From Rhynochetos jubatus (Eukaryota > Chordata > Aves > Eurypygiformes > Rhynochetidae): a stretch of DNA of 64,000 nucleotides. The stretch is taken from positions 39,185,631 to 39,249,630 of the forward strand of contig CM050652.1 of NCBI GenBank assembly GCA_027574665.1. Direction: 5' to 3'. The notes beneath the pieces were generated by a model, which saw only the letters and a list, made by a program, of their open reading frames with translations, was not told the origin of the DNA and ran no database searches. Shown in pieces: positions 1 to 10,499 of this stretch. Position 1 is the stretch's first letter. Each line of letters starts with the position of its first letter. The position numbers and the translations under genes were made by a program.

Positions 1-412
1 CTTATGTTTCTGCCTTAATACATAGGAAAATCGACACATACCATGTCTTTTTGCTTCCAAATTTTCCCATGTTAATTGAAAATATTTGAAATCCTATAAT
101 TTCTATTATTTTTTGTTAGCATATGCTTTATTTAAATGTATTGACCAGTCTGATCTTACTGATTTCATAAAAATGCACATGTAAAATTCCACTCTGCTTT
201 TACTGAAATCCTTTTACATCAAGGTTTTCTGATTCTGAAATGTGTCTGGTCTTTGGAATCATGGCAATAAACCACTGCACTTGCCTGGAGACTTAAATAA
301 ACCATTTGGCAGTGATTAATATTTTTTTCTGAGAGTTTTCTCATGTGCTGTTATTAGACTGTGTGTTAGTGAAACTAAATAGGATTTTTTTTTCCCTTGT
401 TTCTCCCACTAG
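1..412 (+). other. TRHDE: TRHDE intron, 3' part
   Basis: This is the end of an intron whose start lies outside the window. It closes with a pyrimidine-rich run (about 386-410) and the acceptor AG at 411-412. The open frame runs back past this AG, but the residues it gives before the acceptor do not resemble the aminopeptidase, so the ATG at 345 is not a start codon. I see no other exon or repeat here. Confidence 0.85.
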
Positions 413-553
413 GCTTTTGAATTTGTCTCTCAACTCAGAAGTTGTCCTGGATCAGGATGCAATTGATGTGATAATCCATGTAGCTCGAAATCCACACGGA
501 AGGGATCTTGCTTGGAAGTTTTTCAGAGAAAAATGGAAAATATTAAACGCTAG
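413..553 (+). CDS. TRHDE: TRHDE exon A (third from last), ERAP1-like C-terminal domain
   Basis: This internal exon encodes 46 whole codons plus split codons at both ends. Its product is part of thyrotropin-releasing-hormone-degrading ectoenzyme, a type II membrane zinc aminopeptidase of family M1 that removes pyroglutamate from extracellular TRH. The segment belongs to the helical C-terminal domain, not the catalytic domain, so no HExxH zinc motif is expected here. The stretch NPHGRDLAWKFFREKW (frame residues 26-41) fits the family pattern NPxGRxLAWxF....W seen across M1 aminopeptidases. The wording around it is very close to mammalian TRHDE as I remember it. An N-glycosylation sequon, NLS, lies at residues 3-5. 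The acceptor is ttctcccactAG and the donor is AG|gtaaag. The first base completes a codon, and the last two (AG) join the G of the next exon to give Arg. No start codon belongs to this exon. Confidence 0.95.
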
Positions 554-3500
554 GTAAAGATGAAAAGTCTAAATATGTTTTCATTTTCTTATTTTGATGT
601 AATTTGTGTAAGTATTGTATATGTGTGTATTCATGTAAGCTCCTGAATCTAGTCTGTTCTCTTTTAATCCATAAATAGAGATGTCTCTAAATATGAAATA
701 CATGCATGTGAGTCATAAATGCATTTATTTATGGACTATCACACACATACATAGAAACATTTATCTCTTAGCAGTCATCTGTATATATATATATTACTGT
801 ATTGTATCGCAGCTTATGATGATGAACTCTAGCTATATGTCAAGTGCTGCAGTTCTACTTTTACACAGATAAAAAAGCAGTAGTTCCCAAAGGAATTTTG
901 CTGATTTTAAGTCTAATAGAAAAGAAAATATTTTTAAGAACATTATTTCAACTGTGGGAAGAAACACCAAATCCTTTTTGAAACATTTCCATTTTCAAAA
1001 GGATACCAATATAGTGCAATCCCCTTTCCTTCCACTCTGTGTTTCAAGTGAGTTTCAGGTAATAGAGGAGCAACATTTTGAATTAAAAGTAGGTGGACAG
1101 GAAGGAGACTTGTCTTTCTCTTTGAACAAGTGCTACATGGTGCTACTCAGAAGCCCAGTCAACATTTTAAAATCCTTTTTGATGAAGATTTTTATATTAC
1201 TTCAATAAGTGAGAAATTTCATTAGTTCTTTAGGGACAGCCTAAGGGTTTGGAAGATTTCACAGCAGCTCGTTTGATACTGACAGATTGCAAGGGACCAC
1301 AACTCCGATGAGGTTCAAGTTCTTAAAGGCAGTTGTCCAAGAAATTCAGACACCCCATGCCAGGCCTCTCCCATAGTGTTGGCAGAAAAAGTATTGGAGA
1401 TCTGTTCCATTTGGACTTGTGAGGAGCCATCTAGTGGACCACAGAATATTTGAAATTGTATATTTATGATGCTGTATTTAAGCAACCTGATATATACAGG
1501 TGCAAACTCACTATATGTTTCACGGCATCAAAAGAAGAGTCAAGGAAACTCAGAGACTTTGAAACTTTCCTAAACATTCAAAGTTGTTCATGTTGTTGTG
1601 GATAATGTGTTATACTATAGTGGCATTTTAGAAGAAGTTGAGCTGTGAAAATCGGTTTGAGCTGGAATTGGTTTGGAGAGTTTATACTGCAAAAGCATCC
1701 TTCTTGAAAGCAATTTCCAAAAAGCTTTGAGTGCTGAAGTTTTAAAATTAAGAATCCTTGGCTTCTGGTATGATTATTCCAGGAACTGGACTTCTACACA
1801 GAAGGTGGATGACAGACCCAGTACTGTTATGCAACCCAGTGCAGCTAGTTATGCTCTGGGTAGCAAATAATTTTTTAGGTTCCTCCAGGGATTTATTCGG
1901 AGTTTAGACATAAATCTGTCAAAAGCTGTATTGCTACAAACACATTGTCTCCTGCCTTAGGAAGTACGTTTGTCTGACAACCTTGCTAACACCTGTGATT
2001 GTAGACATGGACAAGGTGAAGCAGTGTAGAGAAATGGACAACATTTAGCAAACTATGCCACATGCCAGATTTTGGTGTGTTTTAATGTTAAATAGCTTAA
2101 CTTCCCCTAAAATTTGGATTTTATTTATCTCACTTGCTTGGAATGGATCACTTTGTTATCTCTGAGTTCCTAACAATCATCAAGGCCTCATTTAAAAACC
2201 TGTTACTGTCCTTTTTCTAATGACGAAATAACAAAGGATCTGTCTGTTTGCCCAACACTAACTTTAAGTTATCTATGTTCATTTTAATCTCCAACCACAA
2301 GTCAGAGCCACCAAAAGGATTGTAGCAGTTGCATTTTTCTAAGAGGGACATCCAGCTGAGTTACTATCAATCGCCAAGAATTTCAGTGCAGTGGAATTAA
2401 ATAGTTCATGCAAGCTGTATATATGTGATATATGTTAAAAATAACTTTGTTTTGTAATCATAGATTAAAACTTTTAGAGAGAAACTTTGGGAGGGTGGGA
2501 GTAGTCTAACACCACGTCCTTTAATGTTCAGTGAAACAGTGACATGATAGAATGCAAAATTAGGCTTCTGATTTAAGCTTGCCACACTAGTACATTTTTA
2601 AAATACAAGCTTTATTGCAGAATTATAGTTCATGTAAACTCCGTCCCAAGGCATCTCTTTTCTACAATTATAATTTATTATTTAATTTTATTTAAAATTA
2701 AAATTCTTTGTATGAAACATTAATTTGATAAGATAATATCTCAATAGTATTTTCCATTGAATTTATGATAAAATGTGTAGGCATTTGATATAGTGATAGG
2801 AAATAGCTGAGGGTGATTAAGTTACACTATAGCGCTCTTTCCTCTAACCTTAAAACACAGCATGTGAAAGAGTTAGAATGACAACAAAATATTGTTATCC
2901 CTTTATTTTTTTACACTATGCTTGCATTCACATTGTCTAAAAGATACTGATAATTTATAAAGTCTTCAAAATCACTCAGATCCCATTTAAAAGGTGACTT
3001 GGAAATTGAGGTGCCCAACAAGTCTTCCGTAAGAAGTCCATGGAACTAAGACTGCTTAAATTCTGAAAAAGAGAATTGAAAATACTATGCTTGAATTCCT
3101 GTTACCTGAGTGTGCACTACCTTGGATCCTAAATCATCTTCATCGTGTGTGCATGTGTGTGTCTGTGTGTGAAAATTTAATCCGACAACTGCCTATAAGA
3201 AATCCTTCATTCTCAACTCCTGATTCATTTGTCAGCATTTGGGAACTTGACAATATTTGTGAAGCCATTTACATCTGTCCAAAGTAAATGTACTATGCTG
3301 CCTCTCAAGTTGAGTTCACCTGTACAAATGTGGGGCCTTGGAGGTTCACGTCCTCAGAAGTAGAAGGAAAAGATGGAGAGCCCATGATGCCGGGATGTTT
3401 CCAGGGTGCTGAGGCATGTAAAGTCCTGGTTCTACAGTGCTGTTGTCTTTCCTGCGAAGGGTGGGAAGACAGATACTTGCAAGACCAAATACTTTTTCTA

Positions 3501-5450
3501 TTTATTCTTATGTTTCACACCTGCAAAGTAGTATTTTGGGAGGTGGCTTTTCTAGAATTTTCACCAGTGGAACCCATTTAGAAACTGCTGTTAGTGGCTG
3601 ACTTCTTACCAAGTATGCATAATGGACAGTAAGCAGCACAGGTTTCATGAAGGGATCATTTTCAGTGGGAGGAATTCTGCTACTTTTTGTTTGCACTGTG
3701 TACAGCCTGCAACAAAAATAAAATCCCTGCAGCTGTTCTTATGAGGTCGCTTCTGCAAAGTGGATTGGTAACCTTGTCAAAAGACCCCATCAAGAGGAGC
3801 TTCCAATTTTCCAAGCAGTCAATTATGAGGCTAAGCTGAGACTGTAGTAATAAAGGGCTTTGTTAGAAAACCTAAATGTGCTTAAAGGACCATGAAGTCA
3901 ATACTTCCCATAGGAGGCGTTTGCCTCTGGATGCCCGCATATGTCAGTGTGACTGAAGTTTTGGAAAGAGAGATGTACTTGCTGAAATATCTATGAATAA
4001 TTCTCTTATTAGTGGTCAGGGAGTGGGATTTTCGATACGTATAACTGTGTTTCCCCTCACACAAGCTCAAGGTAGCAGGCAACATAGTGTACACCTGCCC
4101 TAAAACAGACTCTTCTCAAAACCATGGTTCCCTATCCCTCTTTCTGTCACCTTCCCTTTCTCTTTCTTTCTCCCTTTTGAAAGGACTGTGGCTTATAGCA
4201 CCTAAGCATTTAAGGGTAATTAATTTAGAATTAATAGGAGGCGAACAGAAAGCTGTGACTGTGCTAGTTCATTTGACTTTGAATTTTGAATTGCTTCTCT
4301 GAATCAGTTTGTAAAAGCAGGGTATGAACTGAATGGTTTCCCCTGATAAACTTAATTGCACTAAAGTCTATTGGTAGTACTTACACATGTCTGACAGGAG
4401 AGCTGGATTCCCTATCTTAAAAGCAGTCATGTTCAGATTAGCTAGATATTGCTTCGGATGTATGTGCAGATAAAGATAAGGATAACTGTTTGTCAAGTGC
4501 CTTTTGCTATGCTGAATGACATTGAACTGAAATAAAATACTTGCTTTTGGTTTCCAATGGAATTACATTCTCCATGCTAAAGGCTTTGGAAAAAAATAAA
4601 CCCACAGACTATTCCAACATGAAATGCAAAAATTCAGGAGTAGCCTGGGTAACATTGTAAGTGATGTAGATTCTTCATTTGGGGGATTGAAAAAAACTTG
4701 TGGAAAAGCAAGTAAAACAGCAGGATTTGAATGGCCAATTTCAGAGCAACTACCTGCGGAAGGTCATTGCTGATTGCCACTGAATAATCTACCACGTTAT
4801 ACGTTGACCTTTAAATATTCCTTGCCCAAGCTTTCAAATTTTCATTCCAGATTGGTCCTTTGAAGATGCTACATCATGGCCCAGGGGATTATTTTAGCAG
4901 TATTATTCTCTATCAGTATTATTTATTTTAATTATCAGGTACTGGAACAAGAGAATTTGATTCAGTTCACTTATCTAGAGGCTATTTGTAATGTAGATGA
5001 GGTGGATGAATACAAAATGCAGAGAAAACTGCAGCATTTCAGAAATTCTGTTTTAATGGTGCAGCTAGAAGGATTCCTCAGATTACTTCCTCATAGCTGC
5101 TGCTCCGTTCGTTCTTTGGCATCTGCATTTTGAGCTGCTTGGTGCCATTACATGGAAAGCTGTTTTGTTAAGCATGAGGTGGTGGTGTGGTTCGGTTCTC
5201 TCCTTCTCTGGAGCTCTCATCTGCGGTTGTGTTTAAGCCCATTTTGCTTAGTAGCATCCAACTAAAAGTTAACTATGAATAGCTCAGCCTAGAAGAAGAT
5301 CTCAGTCCAGGTCCAACTCCTATGCTATTCCTTTGGTTCCCCAGAGTCAATCCCATGCCTTCTCCCTTGCTTACAGAAGACTGCTTTCTAATTTTCGGCT
5401 GGCCTGACACTTGCACTAACTCTCTGTGCATCTTCTTTTTGTCCTTGCAG
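554..5450 (+). other. TRHDE: TRHDE intron between exons A and B
   Basis: This is a 4.9 kb intron with donor gtaaag and acceptor ttgtccttgcag. It is AT-rich. It contains a short TA run (782-793), a degenerate GT microsatellite (3145-3171) and a pyrimidine-rich patch (about 4127-4172). I recognise no young transposon. The open frames inside it (for example 3288-3581 and 4876-5133) show no family resemblance and no fitting splice context. Confidence 0.9.
3145..3171. repeat. Degenerate (GT)n microsatellite
   Basis: Alternating GT interrupted by CA and CT steps, inside a TRHDE intron. It is too short and interrupted to be expected to be highly variable. Confidence 0.8.
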
Positions 5451-5532
5451 GTATGGAGAAGCATTATTCATGAATTCAAAGCTTATCAGTGGGGTCACAG
5501 AATTCCTCAATACCGAAGGAGAACTAAGAGAG
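5451..5532 (+). CDS. TRHDE: TRHDE exon B (penultimate)
   Basis: This 82 bp exon has one leading base that completes the Arg codon split across the intron. It is followed by 27 codons beginning YGEALFMNSK and ending LNTEGELRE, and it finishes in phase 0. It belongs to the helical ERAP1-like C-terminal domain of the M1 aminopeptidase TRHDE. The acceptor is a good polypyrimidine tract ending in ttgcag, and the donor is GAG|gtaatt. The frame joins exons A and C without a shift or stop. From memory, the residues are almost the same as in mammalian TRHDE, which supports orthology over another M1 member such as LNPEP or ENPEP. An open frame at 5322-5543 on the same strand reads this exon in a different frame and is a shadow. 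Confidence 0.95.
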
Positions 5533-7385
5533 GTAATTTTTAAATTACAGTTGGCACATGAGGCTGCATTTGTTGTAAGCAGGGAGTAGGGCAGGAGCAA
5601 TAAGGTGTCAGATGTCCAGAAATTCTGGTTGCTGAGCCAGAGTAGCAAGCCTGTGCTGCAGCTGGGCAGCACTAGGGTGAGGAGCAGATTGCGAAGGCAC
5701 CCGAGTGGTTAGAGGTGGTGTCAGGAGGCGGGTGATGCAGGCATTTCTCTCTGCTTGGCTGGATATCTAGGTTTGGTTTTTTTTCTCTTGACTATTGGTT
5801 GAAAAACTGGAGACCTTTCTATCCATATTAATTTGTGTTGCAGAGGGCAGCCAGCTCAGTGTTGAAAGCAGAAGCTGCCAGTGCCTGCTCTGTTTTTCTT
5901 TTACATAAAGTATTTCCATGTGAGAAAAGCTGTTAACCCAATATTCTGGCCAAATGACACCACAGTAATTTGTTCTAAATGCTAAGTACTTCTTATTTAG
6001 ATTGCAAAGATTTCTCATTTTAACCTCACATCTGCCCTGACTGAGGTAGTTGTGCAGTTGTGTTATGCTCTGCTTAGCAGCTGCTCGACATTACCCCAGA
6101 TGGATCAAATGGTTCTTATGCACCATAATCACCATTAATTGAACTCTGATTGTTCTGTGATCTTTTGTGTCCATTTACCGTTTGTCTGCACTCAAATCTA
6201 GTGGCCTCAGGAACTTAGGGAAGAGCTGCAGCTGGTTTCCTCAAAGCTACCCTGGGTGGTAAGGACAGTGCTGGCCGTATTTGAGTGTCTTCCCTGTACA
6301 AGGAAGCCTTCTGTAGTCTTACTTTCCATCTCCATGGTAGCATTGGCAGGCTGCCTGTTTATACTTCCCCTAAAAGAAACTGACCTTGTAAACATTTTGG
6401 TATGGAAAGTACAGAGATCAGGTAAAGTCTGATTTTGATAGCTTCCAGGTTCCTCCTATGCTTTTAGCTGTGATAGGAGTAAGATAGTTGCAGGATCAGC
6501 CTTTTCAGTTTTAAACCCATGCACAACGAGATGTTGGAAGTTCTATTTAAATAAACAAGACGGATTTGGTGTCACCAGGAAGCGAAACTTAACTAGTTAT
6601 GAATAAGTTTTGGTAAAACCACCTAATTTCATACAAGTTGATATAACTAGCAGCCTACTGTGCAGATCAGCCTTGCAGTTCTCACTTTAAAAGTAGTTCA
6701 AAGCACACCAGTGTCATCAGCTATAATAATCCAGGTGATAATGCTATAATTTGAGTATACACAAGAACAGAGCAAGGGCCTTTTCCGCCTGCTGGAAAAG
6801 GATCAAAGTTTTCTCATAAGGGAAGGTATCTGTTTCAGGCATTCAAGTGCCCACTTGCTATTTTGCCATTTTCTTCACACTGTAACCATCCCTTCCTTTT
6901 TTAAACAACTGACCTGTATTACATCATCAAAACGGTTCTGCAGATCAAAATGAAATAGATTTGTTACGAAGCTTAGTAAAACCAAAGGGCATCAGGGCTG
7001 CCTTCTGCTGATATTGGCGTACAAACCTGAATTAGAAGCTTTTCCAGTCCTCCCAGTTTGGTTTCTTAGGTAGAAATGGAAGTTTAGAACAGCCCAGCTG
7101 TCTGCGCTGTGCAGCAGCTGGGCTACAGGAGAGAAGGAGGAAATGATATTAATCTGATCCGGCACTGACATGCCAGTATCTTCCGGTGCAATGTGTAGCA
7201 ATTGCATCACATATAATTGATAGTCTGCTGTCTTATTAGATTTCCTATTAGATCTTTCTACACGATACATTTACTTCAACAGTGATCTTGAAAGTTTGTC
7301 CGAAATGCCTGACTTGTTTGTGTGCACTGAAAATATTTACTTTCTTTAGTTCCTGCAAATTTAACATCTTAAATTGTATTTCCAG
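5533..7385 (+). other. TRHDE: TRHDE last intron
   Basis: A 1.85 kb intron starting gtaatt and ending in tttccag. I see no clear repeat, no RNA gene and no credible alternative exon. Open frames on the - strand (for example 5767-6018 and 6992-7270) look like chance. Confidence 0.9.
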
Positions 7386-7529
7386 CTAAAGAACTTTATA
7401 AAGAGTTATGAAGAGGGAGCTGCTGCCTCTTTCTCTCGTGCCGTGGAAACAGTGGAAGCCAATGTGCGGTGGCAAAGGCTTTATAAGGAAGAACTATTGC
7501 AGTGGCTGAGAAAATCCTTGACACACTAG
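7386..7529 (+). CDS. TRHDE: TRHDE terminal coding exon C with stop codon
   Basis: The last coding part has 47 codons starting LKNFIKSYEEG and ending LRKSLTH, followed by TAG at 7527-7529. It encodes the final helices of the ERAP1-like domain of TRHDE. The block ASFSRAVETVEANVRW (residues 14-29) carries the R.VE.V.ANVRW pattern typical of the C-terminal end of M1 aminopeptidases, where the chain packs against the catalytic domain. The acceptor is tttccag at 7379-7385, in phase 0 with exon B. Together the three exons give about 122 residues. The full mammalian protein is about 1,020 residues, so roughly the last 12 percent is present here and the rest lies upstream of the window. There are no internal stops or frameshifts, so this looks like a working gene. 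Confidence 0.95.
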   Translation, partial: LKNFIKSYEEGAAASFSRAVETVEANVRWQRLYKEELLQWLRKSLTH

Positions 7530-7975
7530 TCTGTCCTTCCAGCTGGCCATTTAACAGGAAGCGCTGCCACAGAAAGAGGAGACATTTTAGAAGTGTTTGA
7601 CATTAAAATCATGAAGACAAGATCGGATTGCAGGGAGAAGGGGCTTTTTCCTTTTTTTTTAATTGTGGGATTTTTTTTACACTGGGCTCTTGTGAAATTG
7701 TCAAAAAGCATTTCAGAAGAGAAGTTCATGAATGCTTGTGAAATCCAGTCCTTAGTGTACACAACCAAACATGGTATTAAGTGGTGCATGTAAATGTTGA
7801 AGAAAAACAAACAAAATACCCTTCAAAGACTATTTTGTGCATGCTTGTACCTTCCCTGCCTGTATTCTAGCATGCTTATGTATAACAGCCACATTTTGTA
7901 TGTGAGTTCAGTTACATCAAAGATGGGCATTATACAAAGCACAAAGACTATCTACGACAATCATCAGTGTTGCAG

Positions 7976-8256
7976 TGAACAAAAGGATAGGACAAGGGGT
8001 GATGGCTTTAAAATTAAAGAGGGGAGATTTAGATTGGATATAAGGAAGAAATTCTTCACTGTGAGGGTGGTGAAGCACTGGAAGAGGTTGCCCAGAGAAG
8101 CTGGGGGTGCCCTATCTCTGGAAGTGTTCAAGGCCAGGCTGGATGAGGCTTTGAGCAACCTGGTCTAGTGGAGGGTGTCCCTGCCCATGGCAGGGGGCTT
8201 GGAACTACGTGGTCTTTGAGGTCCCTTCCAACCCAAACCTTTCTATGATTCTATGA
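7976..8256 (+). mobile_element. CR1 LINE, 3' terminal fragment (sense)
   Basis: About 280 bp of the 3' end of a chicken-repeat-1 non-LTR retrotransposon. It includes the end of ORF2, with the recognisable block AAGCACTGGAAGAGGTTGCC, and the 3' UTR. It finishes in the typical tail TTCTATGATTCTATGA. The 5' truncation is normal for CR1. The diagnostic block GGCCAGGCTGGATGAGGCTT is intact, so the copy is only moderately diverged. It lies in the probable TRHDE 3' UTR in sense orientation, so it may be carried in the mature transcript. Confidence 0.95.
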
Positions 8257-9186
8257 AAATGCAGAAGGCTTCCAACTTGTGGCAGTATGAGATGTAAAGT
8301 CAGCTTTCCTGCTGGCTGCCAATTAGTCTACAACTCTGATTGTCTCTTAACGATTACAAAGATGTCAGATCATTTTTCTGAGTTGCCAGTTGTCTCTGCA
8401 GTCTCCATATTCCCGTATTTAAATAAGCAACATAGAGATCAAGAAGACAGAAAGAGGCGGGGGAGAGAGAAAATAAGAATGAGAAAGAAGGACTTCATCC
8501 ATGCATCGTAACTGTATAAATTTATTCACTACTGATCAGTGGAACAGTGTGTTTAGCTCTGAAGGTATGGAGTGTTGGAGAGGAGCTTTGCATTGATTGC
8601 ACAGTATCCATGAACCACCCCTTCTCAGCAATTTTACAAGGTAGTGGTATGCACAAAGGATCACACAACCTGTGCAGTAATAAGTTATGCAGCTGATAGT
8701 GCACAAGTATTATAAACAAACATAAGATTAAAATGGAAGTTAGCAAAAAGGAGGAATAGCTTGCATTCAGACATAAAATTACCCGAGGGCTGTCTTGCAG
8801 GTGGTAGACCAGCCTTTGTAGCAATTTATTGTGAAAGACAGGTCAGATTCCCTATATGGGCAATACTTTTGCAAATATGGGATGCACCATTTATGACAAA
8901 TTTGAAAGTGAAACATGGAGAGAGAGAGGAGGGGGTGTGTGTTTATTTGTACTGGCTAATACAGAGAACACTGTTTTCTTTCTGTTCCCTGGTATTTCAC
9001 ATAGACTGTTCTAGATGGGTGATGCTTTCCTTAATCACGTTTGTTTCTTTTTTCTCAATCCTTAATCTGAAAGATCAGTGATGCAGTAAAATTGCTTCTT
9101 GTACAATGACTGTGTGCACCATTGGTGCTAAGTGTTGAGGATAAAACTAATGGGGGCCAAATACTCTCCTACGTTTACACTGTGGA

Positions 9187-9223
9187 GAAAAAAAACCAAA
9201 CCAAACAAAAAAAACCCACAAAA
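9187..9223. repeat. A/C-rich low-complexity tract
   Basis: A short run of A with interspersed CC and CCC. It shows no unit period. Confidence 0.7.
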
Positions 9224-9859
9224 GTACAGAGAGTTTTCGGGAGGCAGATTGCAACAGCTTCAGCATGTATGACAGTGTTTCTTTATCCCCTCACAGCCTG
9301 TCACAACCATCTGACCACATCATGACCCTGTATGTTGAGAGTCTGTGGAGAACAGCCATTTTATCTGGCTGCTTCCTTCACAAGGCGTGGAAGTTGCCAA
9401 CATGCTTTATGGTTGCTGTTGCTTACCCCCAATAAGTTGTGAATTGGAATATTAATGCAAAAATGACCAAACCCAAGCATCTTCAGATATTATTAGAGTT
9501 GTGTGGAGACAGTATTGTTTACTGGACTGTCATTCCCGTGGTACTATGCTCCTCAAGAACTGATAGACACATTCCATAACTAAGCTGACGGACCCATCTT
9601 GAGCCTCTTATTTTGTGTCTTTTACTGTGCAGAGCGTGCTCTTTGCAGACTGGGTGCATGAAAGCCTTGTGTGGGCATTTGCTCCACTGTTTGGTGCTCT
9701 GTAGCACCACGTGTTAGTTTGACCACATATAACCAAAAGAAGAGGGAATCCCGTGGTCTTGTACTGTTAACTCTTTGCCTTATAGTAAGCCCTAAACCTT
9801 TGTGCTATGTTGCAATGCTGGTGAACCTAGTGCCCGGAGACATTATCATGTCCAAGTTG

Positions 9860-9987
9860 AGTGAAATCCTCCTCCTCCTATGTATTTTACCTACCTCACA
9901 GGGGTGTTGTGAGGCTTGACTAATGTTAGCAAAGCACTTGAGTATGCTCTGATGGAAGACATTTGAAAGTGCAAAGTATTATTTTAT
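9860..9987 (+). mobile_element. MIR/L2-type SINE tail (ancient)
   Basis: The block TTTTACCTACCTCACAGGGG, then GTTGTGAGG, then AAAGCACTTGAG, then AAGTGCAAAGTATTATT matches the 3' half shared by MIR SINEs and L2 LINEs in the known order. The internal promoter half is not clearly recognisable. It is an old copy, probably predating birds. It lies about 2.3 kb after the TRHDE stop. Confidence 0.75.
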
Positions 9988-10073
9988 GTGGTTGACCAAA
10001 CTCAACCTCAATGCCAGTATGTAGCATCACGTTTTTAATTTCTACTGAACATGATCACATGCAGATCTGTGAT

Positions 10074-10079
10074 AATAAA
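10074..10079 (+). promoter_or_regulatory. Candidate poly(A) signal AATAAA
   Basis: The first AATAAA hexamer I found after the TRHDE stop, about 2.55 kb downstream. A second one follows at 10120-10125. Position is the only support. Confidence 0.3.
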
Positions 10080-10119
10080 AAAGCAGGCCAAATATTCTTT
10101 AATATAACCTCTACCCTGT

Positions 10120-10125
10120 AATAAA
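10120..10125 (+). promoter_or_regulatory. Candidate poly(A) signal AATAAA
   Basis: The second AATAAA within 50 bp, in the context CTGTAATAAAGCCC. It could act with or instead of the one at 10074. Confidence 0.3.
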
Positions 10126-10467
10126 GCCCAAAATTATGATATCCAAAGAGTGTGCAGAAAACCAAGCTCTCAAACATGAATTGCTTTGAGGATTTCAGAG
10201 AAAAGAAGTATGCGTAATGGTCTGTCCCTTTGCAATTTTGTTCAAGATTGCCTTTGATGACTTTTCTTTTTCAGCACCACAGATTAAACCACATACCTCC
10301 CGGATGCGCATAGAATTCTTGGTCTTTCCACTGATAAAGGGCAGGCTAACAATACGTTCCGAAATCAAAAGTTTATTTCAGCCTCTGTATTCTGCACAGT
10401 GCACAGAAATTTCCACTATTGCTCATTTGAATTGAAGTTCTTGCACATTTAGCTGGTGTTGGATGTA

Positions 10468-10473
10468 AATAAA
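10468..10473 (+). promoter_or_regulatory. Candidate poly(A) signal AATAAA
   Basis: AATAAA in an A/T-rich setting followed within 30 bp by GT-rich sequence (tttagtggcc). This layout resembles a mammalian or avian cleavage site. Together with the 10074 and 10120 hexamers it is a candidate for the main TRHDE 3' end. Confidence 0.35.
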
Positions 10474-10499
10474 TATTTTAGTGGCCTTGAGCAACTGGT

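Larger units (their letters stand above)
7530..10480 (+). other. TRHDE: Probable TRHDE 3' UTR and immediate flank
   Basis: Non-coding DNA follows the stop codon. It contains a sense-oriented CR1 3' end starting about 450 bp after the stop and a MIR-type tail near 9860-9987. I found no AATAAA between the stop and about 10.07 kb. The first clustered candidates are at 10074, 10120 and 10468, which would give a 3' UTR of 2.6-2.95 kb. That is an inference; transcripts or poly(A) reads would settle it. Open frames here, such as 7794-8168, partly read through the CR1 and are not genes. Confidence 0.5.

Noticed and set aside
345-557. Open frame starting with ATG at 345 as a separate 70-residue protein
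   Set aside because: Residues before 413 are intron translation; the real exon starts after the AG at 411-412 and continues an upstream exon.
7794-8168. 124-codon + strand frame
   Set aside because: Its second half is the CR1 3' fragment; the first half shows no family and lies after the TRHDE stop.
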